Positions 18,615-26,440 of a DNA stretch of 58,201 nt are shown piece by piece. The notes beneath the pieces were generated by a model. It ran no database searches. It was not told where the DNA came from and worked only from the letters and a program-made list of their open reading frames with translations. Origin of the DNA: Pseudomonadota bacterium (GTDB lineage: Bacteria > Pseudomonadota > Gammaproteobacteria > Burkholderiales > Rhodocyclaceae); NCBI GenBank assembly GCA_018262285.1, contig JAGTRX010000001.1, positions 1-58,201 on the forward strand. The letters are read 5' to 3'. The position numbers were made by a program, and so were the translations under genes. The stretch's first letter is position 1; every line of letters starts with the position of its first letter.

Positions 18615-21600
18615 TCAGTTACTCAATTCGCGCCACATGACTCGCCAGCCGCTTTCACCGCTGCCACTGCCGGCTGGCGCGATATCAAGAGTCGGCGGAT
18701 TGCCTTTGGGATGTCCGCCATCGGCAGTGATGCCGTAGAGTTTTACAGTTCCACCTGGCAAACGTGCGACGGTAATGCCGACCACAGGCGACGTGAATTC
18801 GATCGCATTAGAGCTGGCACTTACGACGCGCATACCATTTTTTGCGTCCAGTATGTAGATGAAACCGTAGCCGCCAGGCTGGCAATCGTTGGATTCTGGG
18901 ATAACCGAAGCAAAAAGCAGAGTGCCGAAGTAAAGTTGCGCTGACAGATGCACGCGTTCTTTGCTGGCGGGCATGTCAAGATACCAGCCAAAACCATTTA
19001 CCCAGTCAACGGTCGAGCCAGTAACCGTGCGTTCGCTGGTATTGGCCATTGTCTGCTTGGTCATCAAGGCAGTGTCGACAGTGGAAGTCCCATCATCCTT
19101 GACGGCGTAAAAGGATTGCGTGTGCGATATCGCCAAATCGGTTTGACCAAGGTAGCGGCCAGTGCCAAAGTAAAGAACGGTATTGCCACTGATTTCGCCA
19201 ATTTCCGGCGCGACCATGATCGGCTGGTTGGAACCCAGGCTGATAACCTTGCTGAAACTGCCGTCATTGATATTGAAACGCCACATATTGCCAAGCAGAT
19301 CACCGCCGTAGGCCTTTGTTGCCGTATTGTCACGCTGGAAGTCACTGACCATGATGTTCATGGTGGCAAGGCCAGCGGGTGCGCCCGTCGAGCCAACATT
19401 GGTATTGATTTCACGGATCAGTGCACCTGTTCCTGCATTTAGCACAAAGACACGCCCCTTTCCATCGGCTGATGCGTAATTTCCACCTTCTGGAACATTG
19501 TTGTAGCCGGATGTAAGAAGAACCGACCACGTCCCATCTGACAGTTTGGTGATCATCGGGGTACCGAAACTGTAACCGACGTTCGGGTTCTCTTCGGCCG
19601 TGTAATTCCACAGGGCTTTAGGGGTTTGCGGGTCGGTGATATCGAGTGCGTAATAGCCTCGCCCACCAGCGCCTAGAGCCCCTACCAATATGGTTTTCCA
19701 TACACCGCCAACGTAGATATCGCTGACGGCTACAGGGCCATCCAGATAGTATCTGTGATTGCTTGCGTAAAACTTGTCCGCCAACTTGTGCATTGCAGGC
19801 AGTGCTGTGGGCGGAACATAGGCCCAGCGCTCATCTCCTGTTACGGCGTCAAAGGCGTGCAGCATGCCGTCGTTGGCTGCGACATAAACGGTAGGCAGGC
19901 GGGTGCTCTTGTCGTCCTTGAACAAAGCATAGCCTGTATCGAGGTAGTCGTAATAGGGGCCTCTGACGTAGACAGGTTGGGAATGAATGATGTCACCGAG
20001 GATCTTTTCGCGGTCTCGGTAGAGCCGCCTGTAAATGCCGTAGCCAGCACTGCGATCCTGATCCTCGTAGCGATCCTGTCCGCGCAGATAATTGAGCATG
20101 GTTTCGCCACTGGCAAAACTCTGGTCGTCAGCACTCCAGTCAGTTGTGTATTGCGCCAGCTTGCTGTTGTCGAAATGAGCCTTTTCGGAGGCGGTCAGCG
20201 AAGCCCAGGTAAAAGGCTTGAGTTTGTTCGCATCGCTTGCCGACCAAGTGTGGATTGTCCGTGCATCGCTCAAGCCGTCGGAGGCAACTTTTTGTTGTAA
20301 TTTAGAAGCGGCCTGCCAGGTTGGCGTTTCGGAAATGGCGCCGGTTGTCAGGTCGATCGTATAGCCTGACAGTTCGCCATCCCAGTTTACCGTGCGGTAG
20401 TTGGCTACGTAGATGAAGTTGTCTCCGGCGGTCGGCTGCAAATTACTGGTGGCGGCAGAGGCGCCAGCACCAGAAGCACCTTGCATCGAACCCAGTGCGG
20501 CCTTCAGCCCCTTGATCAGGCTGACGGGATCACGGGCACTGAAATAGGTGCCACGCCCGTTAACCGCAGCGTGCCAGAGATCATCAATGGCTGTTGGCGA
20601 GTCATGCACGGGCTTCGGCCAGTTTTTGCTGCCCTGTTTGATCTGGTCATAATCGCCGGATGTAGCGCTCTTGTAACCGTCCTGATAGAGGAGGGTGCCA
20701 TCGATGCCAAGTCCGATGGAAAAAGTCGTCATATGCTGATAAGTGGCGACATCATCAACATCGTTATCGGTACCGGCTTTGGATAGGTTATCGGCACAAA
20801 CGTCCTTGCCGGTCAGCGGGCTGGTGCAGACACCACCAGTGTTGCGCAGATCCTGGTGATAGTACTTGTAGGCGATGTCGGACAAAGAATTGGGTTCCTT
20901 GACAGCATCAAGGGAGGGGCGGGTAACGTTGAGCAGATTACCACTATCGTCAACTTTCTTACCCAGCCAGCCAACCCAGTTGGTTCTTGCCGCTGCTGTT
21001 GCGCCGGAAGCAATTCCGTCCTGATCGGCCAGTGCAAAAGTTTCATCACCATTCCAGTAGCCATCGGTAGACAGGATGGTGAAATTGCGCTGGCAGGAAT
21101 ACTGCATGGGGTCAACGGCGGGATAGCTGCCCTTGAAAATTTCGCCGGCTTTGGTCAGGGCACTCCTCAACGGGGTGCCGCCGCTAGGATTAATGGCAAA
21201 AATGCGGTCGAAAAAGACTTGCTTTTGTGTGCCCTCGAAATTATCTATCTTGCGGAAAAGAGTGCCGTCTGCCGTTCCTGTGTATGCGTGGCCAGAAAAA
21301 CCGACACGGGCATGCAGATAATTGGCATCGGTCGGGTCGGCAGGATTGGGGACACCACGCACATCAACAAAGGACAGACTGAGGCCGGTCTTCATCATCT
21401 GCATACGACTGCGGTACCAGGCAAACCAGTTGGCGAAATTGCTCAGTTCCTCTTCGTAAGTGCAGTTTGGCGCAGCGGCGCAATCGGTGCGCTTGGCGCG
21501 GTTGATAACGGTCTGGCCGTTGATGACCAGATTGCCGTAGGTTTGACCGGAAACGATATCAATGCGCTTGAAACTGCCGGGGACTGCCTGCGCGGGCGTT

Positions 21601-22928
21601 GGTGCGATTCCGCCGGTGAATGATGTGGCATTCAGGGTGAAATCGCTGATGTTTCTGACTGCCGTCTGGCCGTTATACGACGAATTCGGAGCCGTAACCG
21701 TTATTGTGGCGCTGGCACGTGTTGCTGAGAAACCGTTGCCGATGCGTGATTGTATCTCGGCAGCCAGTCCATTATTACGCGTAGACTGGGTGGCGTTACC
21801 GTTGCAGTAGGTAAAGGGTGCCGTCAGGATTTCAACGCCATTGACTGTGATGCTGGTGACGTCGGCAATCACGTTGGCGCCCTGCCCGTTACAGGCTGCC
21901 CCTGTTCCTGTGGGCCGCGCGCCTGTGCTCCTGGGCATGTTGGCGACCGTCAATGTGCCTTTTGCCGCTGTCTCACCGGTGCCAACCGCCGTAACGATGG
22001 TCGGATAACGCGGGTAATTAAAGGTGCCGTCCTGCGTGGCTCGACATTTGTCGAAAAGAGTCCCTTGGTCAAGTGCGGCGTTATTGCACCAGCGCAGGGT
22101 TGCCGGAATCGAATAGATGTCGGCTCCGATGGTGACTGGCGCTGTTGCAGGTGTGCATTTATTGAGGTTGTAATCGGTACAGTATTCGCCCGGCGCGACG
22201 ACGTAATAGTAAGGCCCAATATTGCGCGAGGCAGAAGATGTGGGTGCGGCCACAGTGCCCTGCGCAAATTTCGCGCTGCCGGAGGCTGTCGTTTTGTGCA
22301 TGGTGGTGTAAGTCTTGCCGTCTACGGTGCCCGGTAGCAGGTAATTGTCGGTCCTCAGGCAGTCGGTGTAGGCCGTGCTGGTACACCACTCGACATCCCA
22401 GTATTGCGAGGTAAGATCTATCGACTGGGTGCTTTGTTTGTTATAGCCATCCAGGGGTGTTGACCCCGTGCCGCTGTAATCGGTTTTCGATGTGCCATCA
22501 TGGTTTTTTGGTGGGGTATAGGTGATTTCGGGGTTGTAGTAGATGCGGTTGAAGAAAGCGGCATAATAGGGCGTCATGCCACGGTAGTCGGTTGTCGTCG
22601 GGTTCTCATTGCTAAGACAGACATTGCTACTGATTGAACCGCCTTCCGCCGTCCGGCAGCAGCGGTAATTGGTGCCGGTTGCATTACTGCCTTTACAATA
22701 ACCGTTGGGCAGGTAGTCTGGCATATAGTCCCAATCCATACTGCCCGAGGTATCAATGATGAAGTGGATATTGGGCAGGATGGCCGTTGTGGTTGTGGCT
22801 TGCGCCAGTGGGATATTGGCAAGGTCGGTTGTTGCGGCCAGAGGGGCGCCCGGCAGGAGCATGGCTGCGATCAGTGTGCCGGCGATTATGCGTTGGCTGC
22901 GCTTCGGTCGAGGGAATGTGTTGTTCAT
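18615..22928 (-). CDS. pilY1: PilY1-type pilus tip adhesin / assembly protein
   Basis: A 1437-residue secreted protein from the ATG at 22928 behind AGGAGAG. The signal peptide (IIAGTLIAAMLLPGAPLAA) is followed by a von Willebrand A-type region with the MIDAS start IDTSGSMDWD (about 58-67). The C-terminal third is the PilY1 beta-propeller (VYVAANDGMLHAFDAVTGDE, GALGAGGRGYYALDITDP, YGGDLLGNMWRFNI). The usual EF-like Ca site before YGGDL is replaced by SDFQRDNTATKA, so calcium control may be altered. PilY1 promotes pilus extension and adhesion. It is the last gene of the pilus operon. Confidence 0.93.
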   Translation of the reverse strand: MNNTFPRPKRSQRIIAGTLIAAMLLPGAPLAATTDLANIPLAQATTTTAILPNIHFIIDTSGSMDWDYMPDYLPNGYCKGSNATGTNYRCCRTAEGGSISSNVCLSNENPTTTDYRGMTPYYAAFFNRIYYNPEITYTPPKNHDGTSKTDYSGTGSTPLDGYNKQSTQSIDLTSQYWDVEWCTSTAYTDCLRTDNYLLPGTVDGKTYTTMHKTTASGSAKFAQGTVAAPTSSASRNIGPYYYVVAPGEYCTDYNLNKCTPATAPVTIGADIYSIPATLRWCNNAALDQGTLFDKCRATQDGTFNYPRYPTIVTAVGTGETAAKGTLTVANMPRSTGARPTGTGAACNGQGANVIADVTSITVNGVEILTAPFTYCNGNATQSTRNNGLAAEIQSRIGNGFSATRASATITVTAPNSSYNGQTAVRNISDFTLNATSFTGGIAPTPAQAVPGSFKRIDIVSGQTYGNLVINGQTVINRAKRTDCAAAPNCTYEEELSNFANWFAWYRSRMQMMKTGLSLSFVDVRGVPNPADPTDANYLHARVGFSGHAYTGTADGTLFRKIDNFEGTQKQVFFDRIFAINPSGGTPLRSALTKAGEIFKGSYPAVDPMQYSCQRNFTILSTDGYWNGDETFALADQDGIASGATAAARTNWVGWLGKKVDDSGNLLNVTRPSLDAVKEPNSLSDIAYKYYHQDLRNTGGVCTSPLTGKDVCADNLSKAGTDNDVDDVATYQHMTTFSIGLGIDGTLLYQDGYKSATSGDYDQIKQGSKNWPKPVHDSPTAIDDLWHAAVNGRGTYFSARDPVSLIKGLKAALGSMQGASGAGASAATSNLQPTAGDNFIYVANYRTVNWDGELSGYTIDLTTGAISETPTWQAASKLQQKVASDGLSDARTIHTWSASDANKLKPFTWASLTASEKAHFDNSKLAQYTTDWSADDQSFASGETMLNYLRGQDRYEDQDRSAGYGIYRRLYRDREKILGDIIHSQPVYVRGPYYDYLDTGYALFKDDKSTRLPTVYVAANDGMLHAFDAVTGDERWAYVPPTALPAMHKLADKFYASNHRYYLDGPVAVSDIYVGGVWKTILVGALGAGGRGYYALDITDPQTPKALWNYTAEENPNVGYSFGTPMITKLSDGTWSVLLTSGYNNVPEGGNYASADGKGRVFVLNAGTGALIREINTNVGSTGAPAGLATMNIMVSDFQRDNTATKAYGGDLLGNMWRFNINDGSFSKVISLGSNQPIMVAPEIGEISGNTVLYFGTGRYLGQTDLAISHTQSFYAVKDDGTSTVDTALMTKQTMANTSERTVTGSTVDWVNGFGWYLDMPASKERVHLSAQLYFGTLLFASVIPESNDCQPGGYGFIYILDAKNGMRVVSASSNAIEFTSPVVGITVARLPGGTVKLYGITADGGHPKGNPPTLDIAPAGSGSGESGWRVMWRELSN

Positions 22929-22969
22929 GGCGCTCTCCTGCAAATCAATATTCAAAAAAATACAATGGC

Positions 22970-23605
22970 TCAGATAATGACAAATGCTTGTAAAAATCCG
23001 ACCGTGTTACGCGGGCCTTCTGTTCGGATGGTGATACGGTAGTAGCCAAAAGTTGTCGTGTCAGTCCATGAGCCTTCTTGGTAGGTTCCCATCTGGCGAC
23101 CAGCGCCCAGGCTGCTGCCGCCACGGGCACCATCTTTGGTTGTGCAGGTTCCGGAATCCAAGGCTACGCCAGACGTATCGCATAGGCGGTGAATGATGTA
23201 GCAAACCGTGTAGCCTTGCGCATCACCAGCAAGGCAATTGGGTGTTGATGCCCCGCCACTGCCATCCCAGTTGACATTATCGGCAGTCGTGGTGGTTCGG
23301 TTGCCGGTCAGGTCGAGAAAATTCTGGGAGTTGGCATAGTAGCCTTGGTCAGGATTGTCATTGTTCAGGAGGGCAACATTATCAGTCAGCCATTGCCTTG
23401 CCATTTCAATCCCTTGCTGCCCTGCCTGGGTTGCTCCCTGCCGGAAGGCAAGGTTGCCTGCGGCCAGTACCCCGGTATCGACAGAGCGAACAAGGGCAAT
23501 GCCAGCAAGTGACATGACGACCAGCAGGATGAGCGAGATCATCAGAGCCAGACCATTTTGTCTGTACTTTGATGTACAACAGGAAAAAAACTTTTGGTTA
23601 TTCAT
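22970..23605 (-). CDS. pilX: Type IV pilus assembly protein PilX
   Basis: From the ATG at 23605 (GGAG 8 nt upstream) this is 211 residues. The N-terminus QNGLALMISLILLVVMSLAGIA has the PilX pattern: a prepilin-like hydrophobic helix without the canonical Glu5. It is followed by GNLAFRQGATQAGQQGIEMARQ and a Cys-containing C-terminal domain. Minor pilins of this type prime pilus assembly with PilV, PilW and PilY1. It lies between pilW (11 bp upstream) and pilY1. Confidence 0.88.
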   Translation of the reverse strand: MNNQKFFSCCTSKYRQNGLALMISLILLVVMSLAGIALVRSVDTGVLAAGNLAFRQGATQAGQQGIEMARQWLTDNVALLNNDNPDQGYYANSQNFLDLTGNRTTTTADNVNWDGSGGASTPNCLAGDAQGYTVCYIIHRLCDTSGVALDSGTCTTKDGARGGSSLGAGRQMGTYQEGSWTDTTTFGYYRITIRTEGPRNTVGFLQAFVII

Positions 23606-23616
23606 GATCGCTCCAG

Positions 23617-24789
23617 CTAAACATTGGCCCACATGACATTTATGAGTGGAATCACGGTTTCAAAGACCTTGTAGCGATAACATTGCCAGTCAGCGGGCCA
23701 GTTGGTGGTGTTGAAAGTTCCCCAGGAATAAGTGGGCGATACGGTAGTTGTCTGGCAGACGCCATTGACCGGCTTTTCGTACTCTTCGCTACGCGCCACA
23801 ATTGCGACACGTACTGCCTTGATTTGTTTGATCTGAGCCTGCGTTAGCGCTGCCGACCCCGCCCATATTCCGGTGGCCTCCTGCCAGTTGAGAGCGCCTT
23901 TGACAGTGCCGGCATTGGTTATGCCGTACTGGGCTTGTAAATCCATAATCTGGGGAGCCATGACTTCAGTGGCGCTGCCAGCCATGGCTGCGCCAGCGCT
24001 GGTAACACGACGCATGGTCATGTTATTGCTAGCATCTATGCCGAACTGGGGAAAGCCAACATTCAAAGGTTTCGGCATGCAAATGCCGTAGGCTTTGCAG
24101 CTGGCGGTGGCCTTGAACGCTGGCCAAATTGCTCCTGTCGGGTTGGAGCCGTTCTGGTAGGGGATTTTAGGGTTCCATGTCGGGCCGCTGCTGCCAGGAT
24201 TGTGCTGGAGTTTGAGAGCCGAAGGTTGAACTTGGGTGATTTCCATCAGTGTGCAACTTCCTGCCGGAGTGCCTCCTGCGGCACAGGGTTGCACCATCAG
24301 AAGAAGACTGCCTTCTGCGCAGCCGTGTGTTGACATTACGTTAAGCTCTGAGGAGGACTGCGGCATGGTGCTTCTTAGATTCGTGCGGCCAAAATTGAAG
24401 TTGTCAGGCATGTCACTGGCCGACATTGCAGTCCGGATACTGTCCGGGCCGGTGCCACCGTCAAAAATGCGCACTGGCTGGGTAATACCGCCCATATCGA
24501 AGTCGGCCGCACCGTCGGAGTAATAGGCATAGGTTGTGGCCGGGTTGCAGTCATTGGTTGCCGAGCCAAGCAGATTGAAGCCAGCCTGCCTTACCTCGCG
24601 TTCGAGGATATACAGCGCTAGCGCGCCATTTGTTTGTGCATCGGATGCGCCTGTCGTGGTGCGCTTTTGTCGTTCCGAAACGGCAAAAATTTGGAACATG
24701 ACTATGGTTGCGATCAGCGTGATAACCATGCCGATCATGACTTCGATAAGAGTGAAGCCGCTTTGCATGTGGCGTTGGGGGCGAAGCAT
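23617..24789 (-). CDS. pilW: Type IV pilus minor pilin PilW
   Basis: From the ATG at 24789 with AAGGAGG upstream, 390 residues. The prepilin motif QSGFTLIEVMIGMVITLIA has the cleavage Gly, N-methyl Phe and Glu5. Then comes the PilW signature region (DAQTNGALALYILEREVRQAGF) and a large C-terminal domain with paired cysteines. A longer upstream frame overlaps pilV and is not used. PilW forms part of the minor-pilin tip complex. Confidence 0.92.
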   Translation of the reverse strand: MLRPQRHMQSGFTLIEVMIGMVITLIATIVMFQIFAVSERQKRTTTGASDAQTNGALALYILEREVRQAGFNLLGSATNDCNPATTYAYYSDGAADFDMGGITQPVRIFDGGTGPDSIRTAMSASDMPDNFNFGRTNLRSTMPQSSSELNVMSTHGCAEGSLLLMVQPCAAGGTPAGSCTLMEITQVQPSALKLQHNPGSSGPTWNPKIPYQNGSNPTGAIWPAFKATASCKAYGICMPKPLNVGFPQFGIDASNNMTMRRVTSAGAAMAGSATEVMAPQIMDLQAQYGITNAGTVKGALNWQEATGIWAGSAALTQAQIKQIKAVRVAIVARSEEYEKPVNGVCQTTTVSPTYSWGTFNTTNWPADWQCYRYKVFETVIPLINVMWANV

Positions 24790-24803
24790 ATGACTAACCT
24801 CCT

Positions 24804-25202
24804 TCAACTGTTGCCAACGATGTTGGTACGTGTAACGTAATTGCTGGCCATGCCGCCCGGGGGTTGCCAACGAACCGTAACGGTGACAAGGGTTCCTGCT
24901 ACTTGCGTTTGTCTTGTGCCGCTGGGTAAGCCGGCGCTGGCAGGGAGAGCCGTAACGGGTTCAACATAGGCCGCAAGGTTGTCACGATCAGCCCACATAT
25001 TCGCAATGCGTTGATTGGCTACAAGGCTGGCATCAACCCGGAATTTTGAAGCCGTAGTAGCTTTCATTGCGCTTGCTTGCAAACCGATCAGCGCCAGTAT
25101 TCCCAGTGAGAAAATAAGGATGGCTATCAGCCCTTCAAGTATGGCAGAGCCTTTTTGGGAACATGGAGGCAACAGATTGTCGCGTGTGTGATCTTTCAGC
25201 AT
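24804..25202 (-). CDS. pilV: Type IV pilus modification/minor pilin PilV
   Basis: 132 residues from the ATG at 25202. The prepilin-like N-terminus QKGSAILEGLIAILIFSLGILALIG has Gly before the cleavage site and Glu at +5. The next helix, ASKFRVDASLVANQRIANMWADR, is typical of PilV. The 5' end overlaps fimT by 7 bp and pilW starts 14 bp later, so the genes are co-translated. Confidence 0.9.
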   Translation of the reverse strand: MLKDHTRDNLLPPCSQKGSAILEGLIAILIFSLGILALIGLQASAMKATTASKFRVDASLVANQRIANMWADRDNLAAYVEPVTALPASAGLPSGTRQTQVAGTLVTVTVRWQPPGGMASNYVTRTNIVGNS

Positions 25203-25744
25203 TTTCTTGGGTCTCCTGCTGTTGTGATCTTGCGGTCGCACATGCGTGCGACGCCATTTGTGACGTTGATCCGCCATTCGCGTTTGTCGTCGAACGTAAT
25301 ACCTGTGTCGATGTCAATCATTGCGAGTGGGACGGAAGCGTCACGATTTGTAGTCTCGGTTCTTCCAAAGCCGTTAAAGGTAAGGGTTGTCGCACCATTC
25401 GGAAATACAGTCAGTACGGCGTTTTGTGTTCCTTCACCATTGGGCTTGCTTTGTATGGGTGGCGTACCATCTTGGAGTTGTACCGTCCAACCAGTACCGC
25501 CTGCGACACCAGGATTGCTAAGAATGAACTCAACTCGTCGGTTACGGCGAACCGCTTCAGTCCGTGCCAGTTGTATTCCGTTCATCACAGTTTCTGCCGA
25601 AGTGCGCAACTGCGTGTTCTGCAACCAGGTTTGGAAAGCCGGTAAGCCAATACTCAGTGTTATCCCGAGAATGACCACGACAATGCAAAGTTCAATAAGG
25701 GAAAATCCCCGCGCACGCTTTGAATTTTGGATTGAGATTAACAT
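25196..25744 (-). CDS. fimT: GspH/FimT family pseudopilin
   Basis: 182 residues from the ATG at 25744, preceded by an AAGGGGGG-type Shine-Dalgarno that lies inside the end of pilE. The prepilin motif [26 protein letters not shown] is followed by [23 protein letters not shown], the GspH/FimT hallmark. It could equally be called FimU. It overlaps pilE by 7 bp at one end and pilV by 7 bp at the other. Confidence 0.9.
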   Translation of the reverse strand: MLISIQNSKRARGFSLIELCIVVVILGITLSIGLPAFQTWLQNTQLRTSAETVMNGIQLARTEAVRRNRRVEFILSNPGVAGGTGWTVQLQDGTPPIQSKPNGEGTQNAVLTVFPNGATTLTFNGFGRTETTNRDASVPLAMIDIDTGITFDDKREWRINVTNGVARMCDRKITTAGDPRKC

Positions 25745-26175
25745 CCGCCCCCCTTGCTGTTGACCCAGCATGTCGCATTGTTGCCCCAAGTGGTGGTCGA
25801 GCCCTTGACGTTGTTGCTTGTAAGGGTGTAGTTGAAGCCGGCCATTTGCCCCTTGCCTGTCGCCGTGATGGTGTAGGAGGGAGGGGCTGCCACAGTGACA
25901 CAGGAAATATCGAAATCATTGCCAGCGAAGTCGCAGTTATAGCCTTCATAGCTGCGGTTGTTATCGAAATACATTTCCAGTTGGGTACGGGTTTCGGCCA
26001 GTTTTGAGGTTGCCTCCGTAATCCGGGATTGCATTATATAAGTTGAATAGGCAGGCAAGGCGATGGCGGCCAGAATGCCGATGATCGCAACCACGATCAT
26101 CAGTTCTATCAGCGAGAAGCCACCCTCATGCTTTACCTTGCCCGATTCGAATCTGCTAGTTTGGTATTTGCCCAT
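25738..26175 (-). CDS. pilE: Type IV pilin PilE-like
   Basis: 145 residues from the ATG at 26175 with AGGAGGAAAG upstream. The prepilin motif [27 protein letters not shown] is followed by an alpha-helix and a short globular domain with cysteines (GYNCDF, ISCVTV, ATCWVN, GGGC). It is the first gene of the leftward operon pilE-fimT-pilV-pilW-pilX-pilY1. It resembles the PilE minor pilin of this cluster rather than a demonstrated major PilA. No convincing sigma-54 promoter was found upstream. Confidence 0.9.
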   Translation of the reverse strand: MGKYQTSRFESGKVKHEGGFSLIELMIVVAIIGILAAIALPAYSTYIMQSRITEATSKLAETRTQLEMYFDNNRSYEGYNCDFAGNDFDISCVTVAAPPSYTITATGKGQMAGFNYTLTSNNVKGSTTTWGNNATCWVNSKGGGC

Positions 26176-26367
26176 GATCTTTCCTCCTGTGGCCATTGTA
26201 TGTTCAAGATGTTGCGATTATCCAGGTATCACGACAACTGGTTTGTTTTTACCGATGGTCGGGTAAGGCAGCGACAGACCTGCCTTTGGATGCCTGATGG
26301 TTCATCATACTACTATGGAAAGCTGATGGAAGAACTTCGCCCGTTTATGCGGATAAATTGGGTAGCT

Positions 26368-26393
26368 CCCCTCTCCCGCTTGCGGGAGAGGGG
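26368..26393. repeat. Perfect 12-bp inverted repeat between pilE and pbpC
   Basis: CCCCTCTCCCGC pairs exactly with GCGGGAGAGGGG around a 2-nt loop. No T-run follows on either strand, so it is more like a REP-type palindrome than a classical terminator, though it could stabilise or end the pbpC transcript. The rest of 26176-26440 holds no gene. Confidence 0.7.
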
Positions 26394-26440
26394 GATAAAC
26401 CAGCCTTTGCTGCTGGGGAAGTGAGGGGCTATTTATTGCT

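Noticed and set aside
26176-26440. Sigma-54 or sigma-70 promoter for the pilE operon
   Set aside because: No TGGCAC-N5-TTGC element; a TATGAT hexamer at 26309-26304 lacks a matching -35 box, so it was not annotated.
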